From: Pegea sp. RAD2-039
Lineage: Eukaryota > Chordata > Thaliacea > Salpida > Salpidae
DNA length: 64,000 bases
Assembly (NCBI GenBank): GCA_034620365.1
Contig: JAQGEQ010000344.1
Span: 248,001 to 312,000 of the forward strand
Direction: 5' to 3'
Numbering within the stretch: position 1 is the first letter of the stretch; each line of letters starts with the position of its first letter. This document shows positions 34,301 to 47,891 of the stretch, in pieces. The position numbers were made by a program, and so were the translations under genes. The notes under the pieces are model-generated. The model was given only the letters and a program-made list of their open reading frames with translations, did not search any database and was not told where the DNA came from.

Positions 34301-34979
34301 TCTCTCTGATCCTCATCTCTCTGATCCTCATCTCTCTGATCCTCATCTCCTGATCCTCATCTCCTGATCCTCATCTCCTGATCCTCATCTCTATCTTCCA
34401 GTATCCTCGAAGCCCTTCACCCTGACTATCCATTCTCGTAAACCTTATGTTCTTCAATCCTACAATTTCACAAACTCCCTCAGTGAAGTTATTTCACGTC
34501 TTGTTCTCGATTACGGATCACTTGTTCTGGTAAGTCACGTTTCTGATGACGTCACAGCCGAGAAACTTTTCGTCCAATCACAGGACAACCACAACAACAT
34601 CGGTTTCTTTATTTATCGATTGAATTTGTTTGGACCTCCAATAGTTGTAGCTGTAAACGAAAACTTTAAAGAAAAGATGAATATTAGAAACAACTTTGTT
34701 ACTACTAGCAACCAGTTGCGTTCAACGCGTAACACCTTTCTTACAGTTGATTGTCTTCCTCCACGTCATTTGTTAGTATGCAAATTAATTGATTATAAAC
34801 ACATGATTATATATTTTATTTATAGGCAGGTAATCGCGGTACTTTCCCGATTGAGTAAGTTTGGCGATGTTAATATGCAAATGAGTACAATCGTGAGACC
34901 AGCTTTTAAACCAGCAAAATGGCCGCGACCCACTAACCTTGATTGTCACCCTCGTCTTTATAAACCGATTCCATTGTGA
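31366..34979 (+). CDS. CAPN15: Calpain-15-like cysteine protease (SOL family)
   Basis: Intracellular cysteine protease of the small-optic-lobes calpain class. Fifteen exons sum to 667 codons plus stop: 31366-31486, 31539-31586, 31644-31689, 31846-31883, 32060-32109, 32474-32578, 32629-32714, 32770-33113, 33163-33487, 33541-33711, 33767-33869, 33920-34016, 34402-34529, 34584-34771 and 34826-34979. It opens with one RanBP2-type zinc finger (MWKCKHCTFDN, CEICLKPK); vertebrate CAPN15 has several, so the protein is shorter. The catalytic triad is visible: Cys in GNLGTCW, His in PRHAYSVHDV and Asn in LLRNPWG. After the protease core comes the SOL-homology region (AGYYLIIGLSFNHW; later LPPRHLQVIAVLS), matching the family's carboxy end. 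The first five exons are AT-rich without palindromes; from 32.6 kb onward exons and introns are GC-richer with TGACGTCA. Intron 12 holds a 15-bp minisatellite. Confidence 0.93.
34030..34395. repeat. 15-bp minisatellite in CAPN15 intron 12
   Basis: About 24 units of CTGATCCTCATCTCT in tandem, with a few 14- or 13-bp units toward the 3' end. It is pyrimidine-rich on the sense strand and ends directly at the CTTCCAG acceptor of exon 13, so it may act as an extended polypyrimidine tract. Confidence 0.95.
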
Positions 34980-36789
34980 AGTCATGCATGACCTTTAAAA
35001 CCTCACAAAATTTCGACGTGAATCATAGTTTTTATAATTTGTAATTTTTTTTTACCTAACAAAGCAATTATCGCTTGGTTTGAACTGAACCAATTTTCTA
35101 TTTCTTTTTTTGATATTTCAATTTTTTTGCTTTATGTCGCAGTAATAAAGTTCTTAATTATTTCTAAAGTATTTTCAAAAAAGTATTTTGGTAGTCATGA
35201 ATAGTAACCTTTTTAAAAAGGAAATTGAAAACTTTAACACATAAATATTTAATAAATGTTTTCAGATTTTTTTACTTGTTCAACGGAAGTAAATCCGTTT
35301 TATAAATTTATTGCTTAATCTTCTATAGAATAAAAATCTAAAATTCAAGATTGCTGTTTGCAGAAAGCAGAACAATAAGTCTATCGCATTTGTATAAAGC
35401 AATACTACAAAGAAAAGATTAGAAATTCCAAATATTAACATTTTCGTATGAGTAGCTAATACCTGAATAGTTCTTTACCCAACGAAATATTCAAAAAGTA
35501 TTACAGATAAATAAATACTTTGATAAAATAAATAAATTTCAAACTTCTGGGAAACATCATTAAGGTAAATGTTAGTGAAGTACTTGTCTGTTCAGATTCA
35601 TTGAAAATAATCTAGGAACTAAAAAGAGTTTAAACTCGTTGTATTCTTCCAACTTAAGTGTTCATCAACAAAAGGAGATTACATAATTTATTTATTATCA
35701 TAAATGCAAAGGAGGGTGTCTAACAGTAATTTAGAAACTGTATATAAGGTTTTAGTTTATTTTCATTGATGGTGATTTTCTTTGAATTTACTTAAACTAA
35801 CTCCTTAAAGATTTCCGTATCTAGTTCACTTTTAGAACTATTTATAATTCTTTGCAATTAGTTTGATTTTTTATCTATGTTTAACATTTATCTCAACCAC
35901 CTTTTAAACAAATTTTACTTTTATTTTTAAATAGGCCAGTTTTTAAATTAACACATTTTTGTTTTTGTTTAAAATATTTCTTTTGGAAATTCATAGGTTT
36001 CGTGATAATGCAAAATTCAGTGCTTCTTTAGTGTTTTTTAAATAACTTTTTTTAAACTTTACACAAAATTTTTACAAAACTTTTCAATAATTAATAACAG
36101 CTTGCTTGATAAAATCATATTTTTTATATTTTTATAAGCTATTTTAGTAAAGGTTTTTTAATTTGATACAAAATCTGATTTTATTTTAAATACTTTATTT
36201 TTGGCTCATTTAAAATTATTATTTATTTGTTGTAAAGTTGCAAAAAATTATTATTTATGATTTTATTTATTTTTGTTTTATATATTTTATATCACATTTG
36301 TTATTGTGATAACTTTTCATTTTTCAATAAAATGCTTTTTAAATGTTGTAAAAACTTATTTTAAAATTTAGTTTAGTTTTGATTTTTTAATTCTAGTTCT
36401 GTTCTAAAATACAATTTTATATGTTTAAAATGTTGTTCTATATAGATAATTTTATGATAATAATATAATAATTTTTTTAATGATACCTTCTTATAATAAT
36501 TTTATTTTAATTCATTAAAAAAATTTCTTTCTAGTAATTAATGTAAACAAGATTTTAAATGAAATTTATTTGTAATAAAATCTTTTCTTTTGTGTTAAGA
36601 CTTCTTGACAAACCTTTAAATATATTGAAAATTGTCTTTTAAAACTTGATATTTATAAAAAAATGTTAAAACCATTCATATTTTTATAAAAATTGTTTGA
36701 TTAAAAAATACTTTTATTAATTAATAATAAACTAATCTTATTTTTGTCAATAGAATGTTTTTTATTCTTTTTGGATTTATTTTTTAGAA
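34980..36789. other. AT-rich region between CAPN15 and ICE2
   Basis: No gene recognised. A candidate CAPN15 poly(A) signal AATAAA is at 35144-35149. The last bases before ICE2 read TTTATTTTTTAG followed by AA and the start codon, a splice-acceptor-like sequence two bases from the ATG. Confidence 0.5.
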
Positions 36790-38802
36790 ATGTCTGCATT
36801 TTGTGGTTCAGACTATTATACATCTCAAGAATTTGAAAGGTCTCAAAGTTCAAATGTTTATGGAAGTAGTATTCTAGAAGATTTAAGATTAGATCTTAGA
36901 TCACAGATTGTTCATGCATTAGATCCAATAGTTTATACTAAAAAAGAAGTTTTTAAGATTAAAGAACCAAAAAAAAGTAGGTTGTCTCAAGCAGAACATA
37001 GCTTATATTTTCAACTAACAAAACAATTTAAAGATAAAAGCATTGATTTGTTACAATTAGACACATTTAATAAAAGACGATTTTTAAGCTACCAAAATAT
37101 GACAAAAGTGTTGTTGGCTGAACAGAGAGAATTTGCAAATTATGCTTATGAGTGTGCGAAGGCAAATATTTGGTTGTATAACTATGTACCTCATTTAATT
37201 AAAAGATATGTCAACAAATGGGTTAGAAAATCCATTCAAAAAGTTTGTGGATTATATCCATTATATAAAAACTATTTTTCATTTAGTCATAATCAAGTTA
37301 CAACAGATGTAAGCTTACAAGATGGAAATAATATTCTATTTATTGGCAAAGCAAGAATTTTAAAAAAGAATTTCAAAGTGATCAACTTTTATGAAAATAG
37401 AGAAGTTCCAGCAAAAGAAGATAGTTTACCTATAACTGAAGATTCAAATATTCGAATACTTGCTTCTGATTGGTCTTGTGATGTTGCTATTACCATGTCA
37501 ACACTAATTGTGTTACTAGGATGTTCTTCTCTACATCCTGAAGATTGGCAAATTCCTTTCAAGGTGGAAACATTACAAGAAGGGGTGTCAGCTGGCAAAA
37601 AACTTTTGTTGTTTGATAAAGCTTTGCCTCCTAAAAAGCTAAATAGTCGTCAACATTTACAGATGTTTTTTCAAACTGTGTTAAAACAGAAGGCTTGTAT
37701 TGATAAGCAAGAAGTTCTCGACAATCAGATGCATCTAAAACAGATCACTCTACCTCAACTTGATGGACTTTATGATAATTTCGGAGAAAAAGTTTACCCT
37801 AAAGAAAATGTTCAGGCTGAAAGTGAATCTGACTCTGATAATCTTGTTATTGATCTTGGTGTTGATGATGAAGTAACAAAAAAACAGCCGGAAGTCGTGA
37901 AAGATCAAGAAGAGGAACTTGAAGATATGATGACGTCATCATGTGATGTTGATAAGAGCTCGAATCAGTCTCAAATTACTTCGAATAATTTAGCAACAAT
38001 GTCAAGAAACTTTCAATCAGGCACAGCTGATGTTTTAGGTCAAATTTTTGAAAATTCAGTATATAAGCAACCACCAAGCAACCAGTTGCCATACCAACCG
38101 AAGCTACAAACGCGAACTTTAGTGAACCCTGAAAATGGTAGGATGTATTTCTATCGTTTGTGGGTTCTTGGGGAGTTTCGGATCTTAATTAGAGGAGCTA
38201 TTCATGGTCAAAAAAACGAAAAAAATATTCTGAATGGTGAAGCGAAAAATTTGGTTTTTAAAGCTAAGGTGGATTATCAAAGTAATCTTGGATATGAGCA
38301 ATTAACATTTCAAGAACGACTTTGTGATTGGTTGATATTAAAACTTTATCCTCAACCAATAACAGTTCTTCGATATCGAATAAATCCAATCTTACAAAAA
38401 GTTCTTGAAGTTTCTAGCACTTCAGTTATTGATGTTGTTCATTCACAAATAGAAAAAGAGGTTTGTAAAATGGCAATTCGATTGTTTTATACGATCTGTA
38501 AGATGATATCATATAAGTGTTCAACTCCTTCAGATTATTTAATCTTTAAATGTAAACAAACCAATCAGATAGCAGTACGTCATCCACATGTAGCAACTGA
38601 TGACGATTTAGGTTTGTATTCGATTCACAAGGATTATAGTGGCGCTGGAGGTTTTCTTGAATCAACTATTGACAATTTTGATTATATTCCACTTGGTTTT
38701 GAGAAGTCTATGAAAATGAATCATCTGCCGTTGACATTTGACTTTGAGAATAAAGTTAAAAAAAAGAATCATAAAAAGAAGAAATTTCGTAAACAGAAAT
38801 AA
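36790..38802 (+). CDS. ICE2: ICE2/NARG2-like little elongation complex subunit
   Basis: Single-exon gene of 670 codons. In other animals ICE2 joins ELL and ICE1 in the little elongation complex, which promotes small nuclear RNA transcription by RNA polymerase II. The carboxy half carries the conserved NARG2_C-type block, recognised from MYFYRLWVLGEFRILIRGAI through TVLRYRINPILQKVLEVSS to LESTIDNFDYIPLGFEKSM, and ends in a lysine-rich tail. The amino part is charged and helix-prone (QAEHSLYFQLTKQF). An acidic middle (SESDSDNLVIDLGVDDE) contains the only TGACGTCA of the gene, encoding MMTSS. It is intronless although the vertebrate gene has many introns. A splice-acceptor-like TTTTTTAG lies two bases before the ATG, and PSMC3 follows after 68 bp, suggesting co-transcription. 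The family call rests on remembered motifs and has moderate to good certainty. Confidence 0.78.
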   Translation: MSAFCGSDYYTSQEFERSQSSNVYGSSILEDLRLDLRSQIVHALDPIVYTKKEVFKIKEPKKSRLSQAEHSLYFQLTKQFKDKSIDLLQLDTFNKRRFLSYQNMTKVLLAEQREFANYAYECAKANIWLYNYVPHLIKRYVNKWVRKSIQKVCGLYPLYKNYFSFSHNQVTTDVSLQDGNNILFIGKARILKKNFKVINFYENREVPAKEDSLPITEDSNIRILASDWSCDVAITMSTLIVLLGCSSLHPEDWQIPFKVETLQEGVSAGKKLLLFDKALPPKKLNSRQHLQMFFQTVLKQKACIDKQEVLDNQMHLKQITLPQLDGLYDNFGEKVYPKENVQAESESDSDNLVIDLGVDDEVTKKQPEVVKDQEEELEDMMTSSCDVDKSSNQSQITSNNLATMSRNFQSGTADVLGQIFENSVYKQPPSNQLPYQPKLQTRTLVNPENGRMYFYRLWVLGEFRILIRGAIHGQKNEKNILNGEAKNLVFKAKVDYQSNLGYEQLTFQERLCDWLILKLYPQPITVLRYRINPILQKVLEVSSTSVIDVVHSQIEKEVCKMAIRLFYTICKMISYKCSTPSDYLIFKCKQTNQIAVRHPHVATDDDLGLYSIHKDYSGAGGFLESTIDNFDYIPLGFEKSMKMNHLPLTFDFENKVKKKNHKKKKFRKQK

Positions 38803-38870
38803 ACTTTTTCTAAATATTTTCTAATATCATGTTTTTGATTTGTAGCTACTAGTTGTTAATATATAAATAT
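38803..38870 (+). promoter_or_regulatory. Very short ICE2-PSMC3 spacer with acceptor-like site
   Basis: Only 68 bp separate the ICE2 stop from the PSMC3 start. An AATAAA overlaps the ICE2 stop (38799-38804), and TTTTTGATTTGTAG resembles a splice acceptor about 26 bp before the PSMC3 ATG. This is the arrangement expected of an operon resolved by spliced-leader trans-splicing. That interpretation is inference. Confidence 0.5.
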
Positions 38871-41202
<2,332 letters not shown>

Positions 41203-41253
41203 TATGACGTCATTAACGATGACGTCACTGTTTATTGTTTGTTGTGTTTGTTG

Positions 41254-41259
41254 AATAAA
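41254..41259 (+). terminator. Candidate PSMC3 poly(A) signal
   Basis: AATAAA 52 bp after the PSMC3 stop, between two convergent genes whose stop codons are about 265 bp apart. Confidence 0.55.
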
Positions 41260-41466
41260 ATCTTTCATTGTTTATTGATGATGTCACAAGTATGCAAATT
41301 AGTCATAAAAATCGGTTTATTACAAGTGCTGGTTGCTAGGCAACAAACGATGTCGACGATGACGTCGATTGAGTTTTAAAAAAGAAATTAAACAAATTTC
41401 CGCAAACTTTCGTCCAATCAAATCGAGATCTGTAAAAAATGATTAATTTAGATAAATTGAGGAAGA

Positions 41467-43818
41467 TTAAGTGAGGGGCATGTACTTGTTGGGATAGTAA
41501 GAGGTTTGTTTGAGGGCAATATTCTTCAGTTGAAGCGCTACAAGTGACGATTCAGCGAGAAACGCCACGATACATATGCAAATGAGTCCTGATAACCAGG
41601 GTTCTTTGTAGATTAGTAATTGACTAATTGCTGATAAATACAAAAGAGTTGATGGGTAAGTAGCAAGTAGATAGAGGTAGCTAGTTGTCAAGAAGATGAT
41701 CTGTTGAAGAAATTAGATGATCTGATGATGAAGATGATCTGATTAACTAACCTGCATCATCATGATCAACAGAAGAGCTAACACGAAAGAGCGATGGTTG
41801 TTAACAGCAACGCAATTGTTGATGTATAAGCAATGGTGGTCGATGTTGATGACCACAACCTCACAAATACGACAATATTTCGCATTTGATGGTTTGATGA
41901 CCTACAATTACAACCAATAGTTGTGGCCCTGTCACTAGTTGGTGACCAGTAACCTCAGTAAAAGGGCAGAAGTCATTTTCTGAACAAATTCCTTTACTGA
42001 TGTCTAACACGCTCAGATTCCTCTTCTGGTCTTTGTAGGTTCCTGGATCACCGAAGATCAGAAATTGGAAATGATACAAGAAGCAAGAAGAGGTTATCAT
42101 CATCGATGTGAAGAGAAAAGGAGATGGCCAAACACGTGATCGGTAGTCAAAGAAAAATCACAGATGATAAAGTAAATGTCTCAAAGGATATCTGGTAACA
42201 ACTTGATGAAGAAAATGAAGATGCAGTGAACAATTGCTGAAATGAAAAGACCGAGATAGATTGGATTGGGCCAACCACATACGTGGTCGATGCGGTGTTT
42301 CTGTCTGCAAATAATATTTGTAAGATTAGAGAAGTTGTCATCAAGGTGGCTGTGTTTGAAGAAGAGAGCTTTTAACAATCATTGAAGTTAATCCCTTGCA
42401 AGAGTTGATGCAGCTGATTTCCTAAAGAAACCATCAATCACTTCGTCTTGAGTACATGGAAGTACTCTCATGATTTTAGTTGAATTTTGTTAGACGAAGA
42501 GTTCATTAAGGTGGTTTGTATTTAGTGGGATTTGAACGAGGGTACATCAAATCACTAACAGCTTTTAATTTACAAGATGGTACCTGGTAATTACCAGATG
42601 CATACACAGCAAGGAAACCATAGTGAAAATTCCTGAGTGACTGTTTAGGAAGTTACAGAGGAAAAACACAAGAGACATCCAGAGAAAGGGAGCACAAAAT
42701 ATCGCTGTCCAAAGCACTGAAAGAAGAGAGGTAGAAGACGGAAGAATGGTTGTAGTGGTTACTTGTAGGTCCTTTAGGAGGTTGTAGGGTTGGTTGCTTC
42801 ATATAACTTTGTAATTCTTTTACTAATTGTTGATGTCTAAAGAAGTTGTGTTAAAATCATGAAAATATCAAATTAGTTTCTACTTGATCGTATTTTCTTT
42901 CATGGCTAATTTCAGAGGTGTGTATCCATCATTATTTTCAATATGAGTCAAACCACAATTACTATATGATAGAAGTTGCCATGTCATCGAACTATCACCA
43001 TTTTTAGCAGCAATATGAAGCAGTGTGTTGCCCTGATGATCTTGATAATCAATTGGACATCTCTAAAAATGATAATATCAACAAGAAGTCATCAAAAGAT
43101 GTAAACAAACGTTTTTGTTGAGCAAATACTGAATGAGAATCTGGTTACGTTGCATATAAGCAACATATAATGAAGATTCACCTCTGACGTTTACAGAATG
43201 AGCTGTCAATGGTGTTGTCTTCTCCAAATAATTGATCATTGCTCTATAGAAAAGATCTTTAAAACATCATAACCTCATCATAACATCAACTTACATACTA
43301 TTACCCATCATAGCAAACATAATACAACCTCTGCCCATCTTATCAACTAGTTCAACATCTGCTCCAGCTTCTATAAGAATTTGAACTGATTTAATAAAAC
43401 CACTTCTACAAGCGTAATGCAAAGGAGTTTCATCTAAAAAAGAAGTTGATGACGTCATACGGCAAGTTGATGACGTCAACCGAAAGATCATACCAAAAGA
43501 TGATTTAGCATTTGGGTCTGCTTCATGTTCCAACAAAATTTGAATAATAGTCACGTGATTCCTGATACAAGCAGAATGTAGAGGTGAAATCTCATTCCAA
43601 CCCTTGAAATAAATCATTGAAATATTTCTCAATTCTCAAATATCTTCACAAACTTTCGCTTTCACCAATTCTTTGTTTTCTTTCAACATTTCTTCACATT
43701 TTTGCCAATTATTCATTTCAACAATTTTATGAATTGAAGATTGAGATAAAGATGGCGGAGGAGGAGGAACAGATGTAAAGACAAACCCCTCAGGCATGAC
43801 TTGCTTCGGATATGACAT
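41467..43818 (-). CDS. Ankyrin-repeat DHHC palmitoyltransferase (ZDHHC13/17-like)
   Basis: Membrane S-acyltransferase of the HIP14 class. Resolved minus-strand exons are 43818-43654, 43602-43494, 43433-43295, 43243-43111, 43062-42884, 42836-42763, 42716-42595, then two middle exons not fully resolved (starting near 42405 and 42304, and one ending at 41954), 41901-41752 and 41700-41467 (stop). Ankyrin repeats fill the first five exons, for example SPLHSACIRNHVTIIQILLEH and TPLHYACRSG. Membrane segments follow in exon 42716-42595 and in NPIYLGLFISAIVHCIF. The catalytic exon reads YCRICEVVVINIDHHCLYINNC, so the Asp-His-His-Cys is intact, but several structural cysteines of the usual cysteine-rich domain are replaced. 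The first zinc-site segment reads DFCPFTE where CxxC is expected. Zinc binding may thus be weakened. The gene ends convergently with PSMC3. Confidence 0.85.
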
Positions 43819-46002
43819 CACTTCAATTACTTCATTTCTTCAAAAATATTTTTTAAGAAATCTGTAAATTACAAACAAAATATAATTTTCTGATTAAAAC
43901 AAAAGAATTCTTTGAAAAAGATGATACATCAAAAATATAAAACTTTTTCAAATTGAAAATAAAAATTCAGAAGAAATTGAAATATTTATATACTTTAAGA
44001 ATAATTATCATTTATAAAAATGTAATCTTCAATTTTTAACATTTCAATTTCTTTAATTTAATTAATCAAAATTCTAATGTAATAGAAAAAGTTTAATTTA
44101 TTTAATAACTTAATTGATATAAAAAAAGCTTAATATAAATAAATAATTTACAAAAATCTAAACAAAAAACTGAGATATTTTGAAACTGTAGGAAATTTAA
44201 AATCGCTAATTTGATTTCCGATTTTATTGCTAATTACTGACTAAAATGGCTTTTAGCACTTTAAAATCGTAAATCAAAACAAACCAAAAAACTGTCATTA
44301 CACATTTTTGTTCAAAAAAACGTTTTTTGCAAAACACTTTAATATTTCTAATTGAATTAACTTTTTATTTTCAAATCTAAATTATTTAATCAACTTAAAG
44401 AAACTTTTAACAAGTTTTATAAATTTTAAAGTTAGTTACACGCTTAATTATATTTATACCTTATACTGTTAAAGTAGTCGTTTTAATAAAAAACAGTTTA
44501 GATGACTAGTTTGACTAAAAAACGCTTTCGGTAAAATCGATTTTCAGATAATTAATCTGATTCCCATCAATTAAATAAAAGTTATATCGTTCAAAAGCAG
44601 AATAAGTAGTTTTACGATTTACTACAAGTAAAAGTTGCCAACAAAAAGGCGTAATAGACTACCTGCTGCAATTGATGAAAAAGCCAGATGATGAATAAAA
44701 ACATTTTATAAAATGCATATGTCTTTCGTAAAAGATAATTTGTTTGATCAAAAAGATCTATGAGACTAAAAGAACTTTATACAGAGAAAAAAGATACAAT
44801 TAATAGTTAAAGCCAAAACTTAGCAGCTAAACTATAGATTATCTACTCAGCACAAAACCAACAAACCCAAAAAGTAAAAGAACAAATTAGAAAGCAACAA
44901 TTTCTTAACTTTTTTTAAAAGGCCATAATTATAAAATTATAATTGGAACAAAAAACTGATGGTTAAATTCTTGAAGACTTTTAAGGATATTTACAACTAT
45001 TATTGTGTGTGCAACTATTCAGAGTTTGCTGAAAGCCTTATCACAGAAAACTTAAATTTGTTTTATTTCTATTACAAAATGGATTCAAACAATATCGTTT
45101 TTAGTCGAACAAGTCGCCCATAAAACTGAAGAATTATTAGAAATTAATTAATTGTTAAACCAAGTTTAATGAATTAAATTCACTAAATTTTGCATGAATC
45201 AAAAAACCAATTTTTATTTCTTATTTTTTAAAATAATCAGTTTTCAAAATCTTTTTAGATTATACGAAAGTAAAATTAAGATTTAAAGTTTAATTTAATC
45301 CAAGTTTTAAATCCTTTTCAAACTAAGGTTTTACAAAAAATGTAATTCTTACTTTAATGTGTTACCAGTTTAAATGGAAAATTTAACTATTCAATGTGTC
45401 ATTTCCGGGAAAATTTAAAAACAAACCTTCATATTAATCTAGGTGATATTTGTGGCACAATACGCAGAACTCTTTAAAATTATTTCTGCTTCAAGATAAT
45501 AAATAGATCTTATTGAGTTTGAAAATTATTATTTCAAAATTAAACTGAATCAATTCATTATGATTGTGAAAATAAAATCAATTTAAAAATAAGGATCTAA
45601 ATTTAAGAAAATAAAGATAAAAAATATAAAAAAGTGTTATTTCATTTTTAAATTATCTGTCAGTTGATGATTGAGAAGTTAAATAAGTTCTTTAAATTGA
45701 CTTTGCTTCTTATTACTTCACTTGATAGTTCAATCTAAAGTTTTTTAATTATTATAAATAATCAAATATTTTTCAAATATTTTAAACTTAAAAACAAATT
45801 TGAATATTATTTTATAGAAAACGATAATTCTTATAATAAATTGGAATTTAATTTTTTTAATTTTTTTGAATTTAAATTCTTTGAACATCAAATTAGATCT
45901 TATTCTTTTTCTAAAAAGTTTTTATTTGAAAAAGTAGAAAATCTAAAAAGAAAATTTCCTAAAATCAAAAAAAGTTGAAAGAAATGAGTGAAGATGAAGA
46001 TG
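43819..46002. other. AT-rich intergenic region
   Basis: About 2.2 kb with no gene recognised. It holds the promoter side of the DHHC gene and, from 45917, the outer end of the inverted glycosyltransferase repeat. No TGACGTCA occurs in it. Confidence 0.55.
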
Positions 46003-47535
46003 CTAGTAACATCCTTGAGACTTCCAAATCTCTCCGTTACTGATCAGTTCCCATCCTTTCATCATTTCTTGCTCAATATCAACTTTCCGGTTTTTGATAT
46101 TTCCCCACAGATGACGAATAAAGACTTTTTCGAGATCATCTCCTCCGAAGAGTCGTGTGTAAAGTTGGAAATCAGATCGCTGAGAATAAGGAGCAGGCTG
46201 CAAAATAAAGATCTTCGTCAGGAAGACTTTCAACAGATCATCAAAGATACATACAAAGATCTTTGTTGCTCCATCTTCCAACTTTTTTCTCATCAATCCA
46301 GTTATAAGGACATCATCGAGATGAATCAAAGATACTTGTGAAGAGACTTGATATAAACGAGCAGCCAATGAAGTGGGCATCAAATAAAGACCACCTCGAC
46401 AGTAAGCTGGCCAGTATTTACCCGAATAAGATTGATTTGAAATAAACCATTTACTGGTCGGATCACGAACAGGTTTATCTAGCTCCTTGTAACTATAGAA
46501 ACAGACGATTGGCAATTGTTCGTAACATGGTCGTGCCCTAGATTCTTCAACTGATGACGTCACACTCATAAAATGCACGTAAGTGGCCAGGTTGAATGGA
46601 TTGATGATGACGTCATCGTCGCACGATGTAAACAGCCAATGAGGATGCAGAAAGTTAGAAGCCCACTGCAAACTTGCAGTTACTTTTATTCCGAGGTTTC
46701 TGCAATCACAAGTGATGATGTCATCGACACTTTCATTACGTCACAACTCACTTAGAAGAGTCTTCTTCACTTATTTGCAACAAATCACCATAGTGACGAG
46801 CTTCTTCTTCGATTTGAATCGCGCGTAACAAACGCTCTTTCTCTTTACCACCGGTCCCCATCACAAACACTACTTCATGTCGACACGCGCCCCCAATACC
46901 CTTCACGCCGCCCCAAGTCTTTCGAATCACTTCTCGTCGTTCTTTGTTGTCAATCGCGCTTTTGATGAAGTGTACAATTGTCAGCACCGGACTTTCCGCT
47001 ATCAACAAACACAGCGTTGTCATGACAACACGACGAAAACGCTTCGTCAATAGCAAGCAATTGGTTTGTTGGCTGATCACCCTGAATGGGTTTTTTAATT
47101 GAAATAGATTTTAGTAAACATTTCTATTTATTCTTTTATATTCTGAGTTTTAATTTTTAATCAAATCTGATTCAACATTTTTGTGAAATGATTTTTAGTG
47201 TATCAACACAAAACCTTTCTCTACTCAACTTTTAAAAATCTAATTTATTTTCCCCTCAAAATCCTGGAATTTGAAGATAAGGTCACTGAAAAAGCTGATA
47301 AATATCAGACTAGTTGCTGCTTATAAATTTACTGTTAATCATTTCTTACAAATAATTAAACTTAAATAACTGGAATAAAAATGGAATTAAGAAATTATAA
47401 ATTGAAAGAAAACTTACCAGCATTGATGCCACAAGTTAAACTTTCTAATCTTCGCATTACGTTTACTGGTTGATGAATGAAAGAGATTATGGGGTTTTTC
47501 GAAGCTGGCTTCGACGTGAATTTTAATTTTTTTTC
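45917..47535 (-). repeat. Inverted repeat, left arm
   Basis: About 1.6 kb that is the near-perfect reverse complement of 61920-63553. Positions mirror as x' = 109454 - x through the whole gene part. The only coding-region difference I found is one base inside a 57-bp intron. A short indel lies just beyond the stop codons. Identity decays at 47535, within exon 2 of the glycosyltransferase. Confidence 0.95.
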
Positions 47536-47891
47536 ATTTTTTGGTTGAAACGTGATATCTATGTCTCTGCATTTTAAAGCTGAAAGACAATTTATTTTAG
47601 AATTAATAAATTTATAATTTATTCTGTTAATTTATTCCAAATTTTTAGTATCTATAAAATACTAGGATAAATTTGATTTCTAAAACATCTTTTTATTTTT
47701 AAAAAATCGACATAAATTTTCAACAAACTTTTATTGAAGTTAATTTCATTTCTAAATTTGATTTTATTTTCTTCGAAACTGTCTTCCCAATCTCTTTCTT
47801 TTGAAGGAAACTTTGTTTTTGTCAACGTCAAGAAGACAAAAAAAATAAAAAAAAACGAAAAGATTAAAATTCGTCGAAAATGGGAACTCAT
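46003..47891 (-). CDS. GT31 beta-1,3-glycosyltransferase, copy 1
   Basis: Golgi type II glycosyltransferase of the B3GALT/B3GNT family. Minus-strand exons 47891-47663, 47579-47418, 46998-46752, 46699-46255 and 46197-46003 sum to 425 codons plus stop. Exon 1 encodes a short cytoplasmic end and one strongly hydrophobic anchor (ILIFSFFFIFFVFLTL). The catalytic part shows KERREVIRKTWGG, the metal-binding triple Asp in CDDDVIINPF, and YCRGGLYLMPTSLAARLY followed by LDDVLITG, equivalent to the family's GGG...EDV block. The 57-bp last intron (46254-46198) is a multiple of three without stops, so it could be retained in frame. Exon 1 and the start of exon 2 differ clearly from the inverted copy at 61619-63451, while the remainder is nearly identical. 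Which sugar is transferred cannot be told. Confidence 0.88.

Noticed and set aside
34104..34346. Open frame on the minus strand reading (MRIRE)n
   Set aside because: Pure translation of the 15-bp minisatellite inside a CAPN15 intron, on the opposite strand to the gene.
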